Assembly (NCBI GenBank): GCA_023053685.1
Contig: JALIGW010000002.1
Location: 163,386,534 to 163,450,533 of the forward strand
Reading direction: 5' to 3'
DNA: 64,000 nt
DNA from: Diadophis punctatus similis
Lineage: Eukaryota > Chordata > Lepidosauria > Squamata > Dipsadidae
This document shows positions 58,241 to 64,000 of this stretch, piece by piece. The position numbers were made by a program, and so were the translations under genes. The stretch's first letter is position 1. Every line of letters begins with the position of its first letter. The notes under the pieces were generated by a model. It did not search any database and was not told the origin of the DNA. It saw only the letters and a list, made by a program, of their open reading frames with translations.

Positions 58241-60230
58241 CTTAATGGATGTATAAGTATTTTTTTGTAGTTTTTCATTGCAATTTTTGTTACAGGTGTC
58301 AGGAAAATTAAACAATGCATACTCCTATTCTCACCATGTGTCCTCTTTCCAATAGTCTATGTCCTCCTTTGCCTGTCCAGATATCTGGTAATCCTATGGG
58401 CAAGGAAGCCCCCATTTAGACAAAGAAGGAAATGATTGATGGAATTAGAGACAAATCATGGCAGGGATGCAAAGATGTCCCAAGATGTCTGACTGCCTTT
58501 GCAGTGTTTATTGTTTATATACAGTTTTCCAAGCAGCAAAACGTAGGAAAGAGTTACAGCATTTTCATTGGTGAATTTCCCCCTCCCCATCATCTTCACC
58601 CCACCAACTTTTTAATGAGCATTGTGTTGTTGCAACCTAGATGAGATCATGTACCAGCAAGAGAAGGTATCTTATCATTCTGGCCACGTGAACTGAGTGA
58701 GATCATAGCAAGGGGCCCGCTTAGGGCAGGGAGTATTCTACACACACACACACACACCCTTACATATGGCCCCCATTCCTACAAATGATCCCTTAAAAGG
58801 GACTATTCTTTGGTAGTCAAAGATTTATCTTCTCATTTTTTAAAATATATTTTGTAATCTCACCTTTATTATTTTTATAAATAACTCCAAGGTGGCAAAC
58901 ATGCCTAATACTCCTTCCTCCTCCTATTTTCCCCAGAACAACAACCTGGGAGGTAGGTGGGGCTGAGAGTGAGTGACTGGCCTAAAGTCACCCAGCCGGC
59001 TTTCATGCCTAATCTTGGACTAGAATTCTCAGTTGCCTGGTTTCTAGCTTGGTGCTCTACTGATCATATGGCTTTGGGAAAGGCACTGGATTTTGCTTCC
59101 AGGTTATAGCCTTCTATGGGCTCTCATGAAATTAATAACAACTGTGATTTTTAAAAAAACCAAAAACCAAGGATAAATGTTGTGTCATATCACTCTCCAT
59201 CTATAAAACATCATCGCAGAAAATGACTGTAGAAGCGCTCCTCTGAAAAAGCATGATCCCAAATTACATGGAGAAATGAAGCTTGCAACAGGCCCTTAAC
59301 TCTCTATACATGTGAATGGGTAGGGATAAGGCATTCCTCTACATTCTCCCTTAAAGCAAACATAATGTTGCTTTTCTTGTCTGGGTTTCAGTGGGCTAGA
59401 AATACCTGGTTTTATGTGACAGGTACTATAGTCTGCACAATGACGTATCTGCCTGTTGCAAAGGTTGCACTGTGTAAATCAGGAGGAGGCAGTTCTTATC
59501 CCCAGAGGTAACTGCAGTTCAGTCTATTTTTAACCACACACATCCAAGCAAGATAATAGTTAATTTTCCCTTCCTAATGTCCTATTGTTTGAGAGAGAGC
59601 ATGAAGAACATGTCATAAAGACAGAAAAAAGTGGTTGAGAGAGAATAAAAGGAACTAACTTTTGATTCTGATCTTATCCATAGCTTGCTTTAGCCCCACC
59701 CTCTATGTAGCCCCAGAGACATTATTCATGATATAATGTGGCTTTTATCCAAAAGCAAACAAAAAAAAGGTTGGTAGTCCAATCTAAAGAGATAAGTAGA
59801 TAGTACTGGAATAGAGTCGGTGTTGGTCATGCAGCTTGCCCATGTGGTGATGAGTGACATATGCAGTAGCTGTCAGATCCTGGGAAAGTTAGATGGTCTT
59901 CAGGAGATTAAAAGCAAAAATTAATCAGATACTTTTTCCTCCTAAAGTTACATAGGCAAAATTGTAAGATTTCAAAACATGGATCAGACCAGTGAATTAG
60001 ATGGGGGGGGGGGAATCAGATTTCTTAGCCGCTAAAGTCCTTCAGAAACAAGATTGACTTGAGAAAGAGGAAAAGGCTCTACTGGAATGGATGGAATCAG
60101 GATGCTGGTACATAGCTCAAGACGATGGAAGAGATGCTATTGAACTCACCCTTATGCAATCACTAATGAAAGCTAGGGGTGAAGAACAAAAGGGGAAATA
60201 TATTTGATTACTCAATGGGGAGAGTTAAGG
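58241..60230. other. Non-coding stretch with a MIR-like segment
   Basis: It contains (CA)n at 58739-58758. At about 58917-59075 'gcctaaagtcacccagccgg' and 'tggtttctagcttggtgctc' resemble a MIR/CORE-type SINE. No gene is recognised. Confidence 0.45.
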
Positions 60231-60474
60231 GCCGAGGTGGCGCAGTGGTTAGAGTGCAGCACTGCAGGCTACTTCAGCTGACTGATAGGTGCAGTTCGGC
60301 AGTTCAAATCTCACCAGGCTCAAGGTTGACTCAGCCTTCCATCCTTCCGAGGTGGGTAAAATGAGGACCCAGATTGTTGGAGGCAATATGCTGACTCTGT
60401 AAAACCACTTAGAGCGGGCTGTAAAAGCACTATGAAGCGGTATATAAGTCTAAGTGCTATTGCTATTGCTATTA
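60231..60474 (+). mobile_element. BovB-tailed tRNA SINE, copy 6
   Basis: It is full length: head 'gaggtggcgcagtggttaga', B-box-like 'cagttcaaatctcac', body, and 'gcggtatataagtctaagtg' with an ATTGCT tail. It is the clearest example of the family in the window. Confidence 0.92.
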
Positions 60475-60487
60475 CTAAAATAAATAA

Positions 60488-60620
60488 TTACAAGTCCATG
60501 TGAGAATTCGTTCTCTGAGCTTGTGGGTTGTTTTCCGAACGTTTCATTACCAGGCAAGGTAACATCTTCAGCGGAGTTTAGGGGATGTCAGTGTCTGTGT
60601 TCTTCTGTTTATAAGGGCTT
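60488..60620. repeat. Dispersed repeat terminus (possibly Penelope-like)
   Basis: 'tgagcttgtgggttgttttc' and 'gaacgtttcattaccaggca' followed by 'aacatcttcagcgg' match a motif I recall as widespread in vertebrate genomes and possibly linked to Penelope-like elements. A degraded version may lie near 9190. The family assignment is uncertain. Confidence 0.4.
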
Positions 60621-61683
60621 CAGGTGTGGGTGTGTCAAGTGTCTCTGTGTGAGAATTGCCAAGAGGGCCAACAGATTCTTTTTCACTTCAGTTCATTGCA
60701 CTATTAATAATGATACCGAAAATAATTTATTAAACTTGTATGCTGTCTCTGGCAGCTATTTGGTGATCTAGTAAAAGGGAATCACTTGCCTTGCATATAT
60801 TATGGTTTTATATTGCTTTCCCCAACTATTGACTTTTCATCCTATTACTCAGGATTATGGGAAATGAACTCTTCTGGATGGCACAAAGGTTGACCAACAG
60901 AACAGCAATTGTCCTTTATACATCTATCTCAGATAAATTTTCTACTGCAATATTTTTGGCAGGAAGATACTGCTTTTTTTCTCACTTAAACCTGAAAGTT
61001 AAAAAAAAAACCAGAAGAGTGATAAATGCAGTTCATTGGAAGCCAGTAACCTCAGCAGGAAGCTCCAGATGCATAAAGAATTGTCAAGTAATTTATGGCT
61101 GATCATTCCCCTCAGGGACTTAATTAATTAGCCAGATAAGTCCCTGAGAAATTAAAGCTTTCAGCTGTAAGAGCATACAAATATTTTCCTGTGCTACAGC
61201 CCTGGAGCTTATTCCTGAGAAGAAATAACAGCAATTCTATGGCTGAGTTCATTCTTATAGATGATTGGTAGATTGAGACTACCATGAGTCTCCCTTCTTT
61301 TAGAGAGTGCAAAATTGGACTATGTAAACATTGTTTGTATACACATATCTGAATACTTAAGGCACATATTATTTGAGGTGGACCACGGCAATATGTTTGT
61401 GTTCTGAGGGCACAGTGAATGGGCTCTGGGACATAAGTTCAATATGCCCACAAGCCCCCTTTCAATGGTCCATGTTCGTTGCATTAGCCAATCATTCCCC
61501 CTCCCCAATTCTTTTAATTAAAAATAACCAGTGAGAAACTGCCGGGCAACACTAGACCAGCCCCTTGCATTGTCATTATTCCCAAGAAACTGGAAACCAG
61601 GTAAAGCCCACACATATTCTTTTAGAAAATGGTGAAAGTTCTGTGCTTTGTGGAAATGTTTTCACATTTCACATGAGAAATGT
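60621..61683. other. Non-coding stretch
   Basis: No gene is recognised; the small frames show no domain. Confidence 0.4.
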
Positions 61684-61828
61684 TTTTTTAATTTTTATAT
61701 GTATTTTAACTGTTTTTATTGCTATTTTAAAACTTATTGTTCATCTTTCTGCTGTACGCCGCCCTGAGTCCCCAGGGAGATGGGCGGCCTATAAGATTGA
61801 ACAAAATAAATAAATAAATAAATAAAAG
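61684..61828 (+). mobile_element. L2/CR1-group LINE 3' end
   Basis: 'ctgtacgccgccctgagtcc' and 'gatgggcggcctataagatt' are followed by an (AAAT)n tail ending at 61828. The match to the antisense end at 57185-57230 is close. Confidence 0.82.
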
Positions 61829-62636
61829 TGGCACATTGGCCCAGAAAAGGAATGAAGGGAAACGGGGGTTAGAGGGAGCATTGGACAAGGGCCACTAGAA
61901 GAGTTATACTATTTAAACAACTTAACCATTTTGCTATCTAGTAAATTAATGCTTGGATAAGACCCACCATAGAACCCTTTTGCTTGCAACATCATTTCAA
62001 AATTTTCAATCCATCTACTGGCTATCCTGAATTACAGAAATATACCTCTCCTATACTTCCTTTATTGATGCAGTCATGCAACACACATTCAGGACAGGAC
62101 AGTTGTAGTAATCTTACTATTTAGCACAATATATGGACTGAATTATTGTTTCAGGATCTTTTTAAATGTGTGTCTATGAAGCAGCCAGCTTTTCCATTAA
62201 TTTAAAAGTCACTCAGGGGGGCATTTATAAAGAGAAAAAAATAAATAGCTATCTAAAATGTCCCCCACCTCTTTACAAAGACCTCAGCAGGTACTGGGTT
62301 TTGAAGAATGACAACATTAGCATTCAGACCTGCATAACTTTGGTAAATCATTTTTCCATAGGCAAGGATAAAGTAAAGGCAAATGTTGACAAATATGGTC
62401 TCTAATAAATAGAAATAGCTGGAGCATGTACTTTGCAATTCTTGAAGGGTTTTTTGTTTGTTTGTTTAGTTAGCATTTATTTTCACCTTTATTTTTCAGT
62501 CCTCCAAAAGTATCTCATATCACTCTGTAGAAGATAAAAATAAAGCCATCCCTTACAACAACCTTATGTTCCCAACACATAATAGAAAAAGTAGTATGAA
62601 GAGGCAGAGAAAAGAAACTCAGATGCCACTTCATAC
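61829..62636. other. Non-coding stretch
   Basis: No gene or named repeat is seen, apart from a short (GTTT)n at about 62449-62467. Confidence 0.4.
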
Positions 62637-62866
62637 AATAGCAATAGCAACAGCACTTAAAGTTACATCCCATCCCATAGTGCTTTACATCACTCGCTGA
62701 GAGCTTTACAACATCAGGATATTGCCCCCAACAATCTGGTCCTCATTTTACCAATCTCAGAAGAATGGAAGTCTGAATCAATCTTGAGCCGGTCAGAATC
62801 GAACTCCAGGCTATGAGCAGAATTAGCCTGCAATACTGCATTCTAACCACTGCACCACCACAGCTC
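62637..62866 (-). mobile_element. BovB-tailed tRNA SINE, copy 7 (antisense)
   Basis: An AATAGC-type tail at the left, then a diverged body ('tgctttacatcactcgctga') and a head ending 'ccactgcaccaccacagctc'. An older copy. Confidence 0.78.
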
Positions 62867-63211
62867 AATCACAGCGAAACAATGTTTTCTCAGACCACAC
62901 AGATTTTACATACATAAAACCCAATTTCCACTGTGATTTATATTTAGTAGTGATGTCATTATGCACTCCTCCTAGTGGTGTTGCTGGATACCACCAGCCC
63001 ATCAGGGTGATGCTGAGTTGAATTCAAATCGATGTCAGGCCCAGGCAACAATCTGGTTAGTTTTTTTTGCCACAACCAATGTAGCTATAGCCGTATCTAA
63101 CAAAATGCAGATATGACCCCGATGCTGTGTTTGATTGTGCAAGATAGAGTTTGTCAATTCAAAAAGCGGACCCTGCATCTGAGGGAATATCGCTAGGAAG
63201 ATGAGGAGGAG
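62867..63211. other. Non-coding spacer
   Basis: No gene or named repeat is seen. Confidence 0.4.
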
Positions 63212-63319
63212 GAGGACCCAGATTGTTGGGGGCAATATGCTGACTCTCTAAACCGCTTAGAGAGGGCTGTAAAAACACTATGAAGCGGTATATAAGTCTA
63301 AGTGCTATTGCTATTGCTA

Positions 63320-63320
<1 letters not shown>
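63212..63320 (+). mobile_element. BovB-tailed SINE, copy 8 (5'-truncated)
   Basis: It begins at the body 'aggacccagattgttggggg' with no tRNA head, and ends in ATTGCT. It could be a truncated SINE or the 3' end of the BovB partner LINE itself. It runs into a GAT/GGT microsatellite. Confidence 0.72.
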
Positions 63321-63352
<32 letters not shown>

Positions 63353-63361
63353 AGGTGGTGT
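63321..63361. repeat. (GAT)n-(GGT)n microsatellite
   Basis: GAT repeats pass into GGT repeats immediately after the SINE tail. Confidence 0.93.
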
Positions 63362-63469
63362 CATTATGCAAATGATTCAAATGATCCACATTATATCACA
63401 TGTATCTATTTGCATCATTTGCTCAAATGACATACTGTATACAGACATGAATACAGTAATACTTTATAC

Positions 63470-63963
63470 CAGTGGTTCTCAACCTGTGGGTCGCGACCCC
63501 TTTGGGGGGTCGAATGACCCTTTCACAAGGGTCGCCTAAGACTATCGGAAAACACATATTTCTGATGGTCTTAGGAACCGAGACACCGCTCCTCTATACG
63601 TCTCCAGATGGGTCCACCCACATGCAAATAGACTACTGCAAAAAAAAAACCTGTACCATGGGAACTTCTGAGCATGCGCAGAAGCCAAATTACCAGCACT
63701 GCGCATGCGTCGCCATCTTGTTTTTGGCTCTCTTTTTTTTGCATTTTTTTTAAAAATTCAACACTGCACATGCATGCGCGCACAAAGTGCAAAGTGTCCA
63801 GAAGGCGTGGCCACACAGCGTAGGAGGAAGTGAACCGGCAGCGAGGTAAGTTAGAACCCACCCCTGAGTTTCCTAATAATTTTATTATTTTATGGTTGGG
63901 GGTCACCACAATATGAGGAACTGTATTAAAGGGTCGCGGCATTAGGAAGGTTGATAACCACTG
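63470..63963. mobile_element. SPIN-type hAT element, chimeric
   Basis: The left arm CAGTGGTTCTCAACCTGTGG then 'gtcgcgacccctttgg' and the right arm ending 'gggtcgcggcattaggaagg' then TTGATAACCACTG match the termini I know for SPIN transposons. Perfect flanks CTTTATAC lie at 63462-63469 and 63964-63971. Between the arms (about 63655-63866) is the right half of the GGGTTC hAT family, ending GAACCCACCCCTG, with no matching left terminus. The 123-codon minus frame is spurious. SPIN elements are known for horizontal transfer among tetrapods. Confidence 0.88.
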
Positions 63964-64000
63964 CTTTATACCATTACATCATCAGGCAAATGACATAAAT

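Noticed and set aside
60231..60330. tRNA-like sequence
   Set aside because: It is the head of a SINE followed by a body and tail, present in several copies, and not a functional tRNA gene.

Overview
The window looks like nuclear DNA from a squamate reptile, most likely an advanced snake. The reasons are the kinds of repeat present: tRNA-headed SINEs ending in a BovB-like tail with (ATTGCT)n, a LINE 3' end that runs into an (ATTCT)n microsatellite, Bkm-type GATA/GACA arrays, CR1/L2-group LINE debris, many hAT and TA-target miniature transposons, and one SPIN-type hAT. No bacterial, plasmid or phage features are present. No protein-coding host gene could be proven. Almost all open frames are chance frames or lie in simple repeats and transposons; the coding exceptions are reverse-transcriptase remnants.

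Layout. 1-13 kb is AT-rich non-coding DNA with a CR1 end, a decayed LINE cut by a small hAT element, a TA-target MITE, a self-inverted repeat and a snake-type LINE 3' end. About 13.25-14.1 kb is the one CpG-island-like block, with GC boxes, a CCAAT box and plausible splice donors on both strands; it is the best candidate promoter and first exon, but the gene is not identifiable. 14-25 kb holds a long decayed LINE split by a 520-bp hAT element, an antisense LINE piece and two hAT elements. 25-45 kb is rich in simple repeats (long CT/CCCT, GA, GATA/GACA and ATTCT arrays), with more hAT elements, a near-perfect 310-bp foldback hAT and several nested TA-MITEs. 45-64 kb has further SINEs and hAT copies, a weak single-exon candidate near 52.2 kb, two LINE reverse-transcriptase remnants (one a 256-codon open frame inserted in an older SINE) and a chimeric SPIN element at the right end.

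The sequence directly shows many insertions with 8-bp target duplications (hAT) or TA duplications (Tc1/mariner-like). Several lie inside older repeats, so relative ages can be read: LINE or SINE first, then hAT or MITE. Family names rest on recognition of termini and tails from memory, not on a database search.
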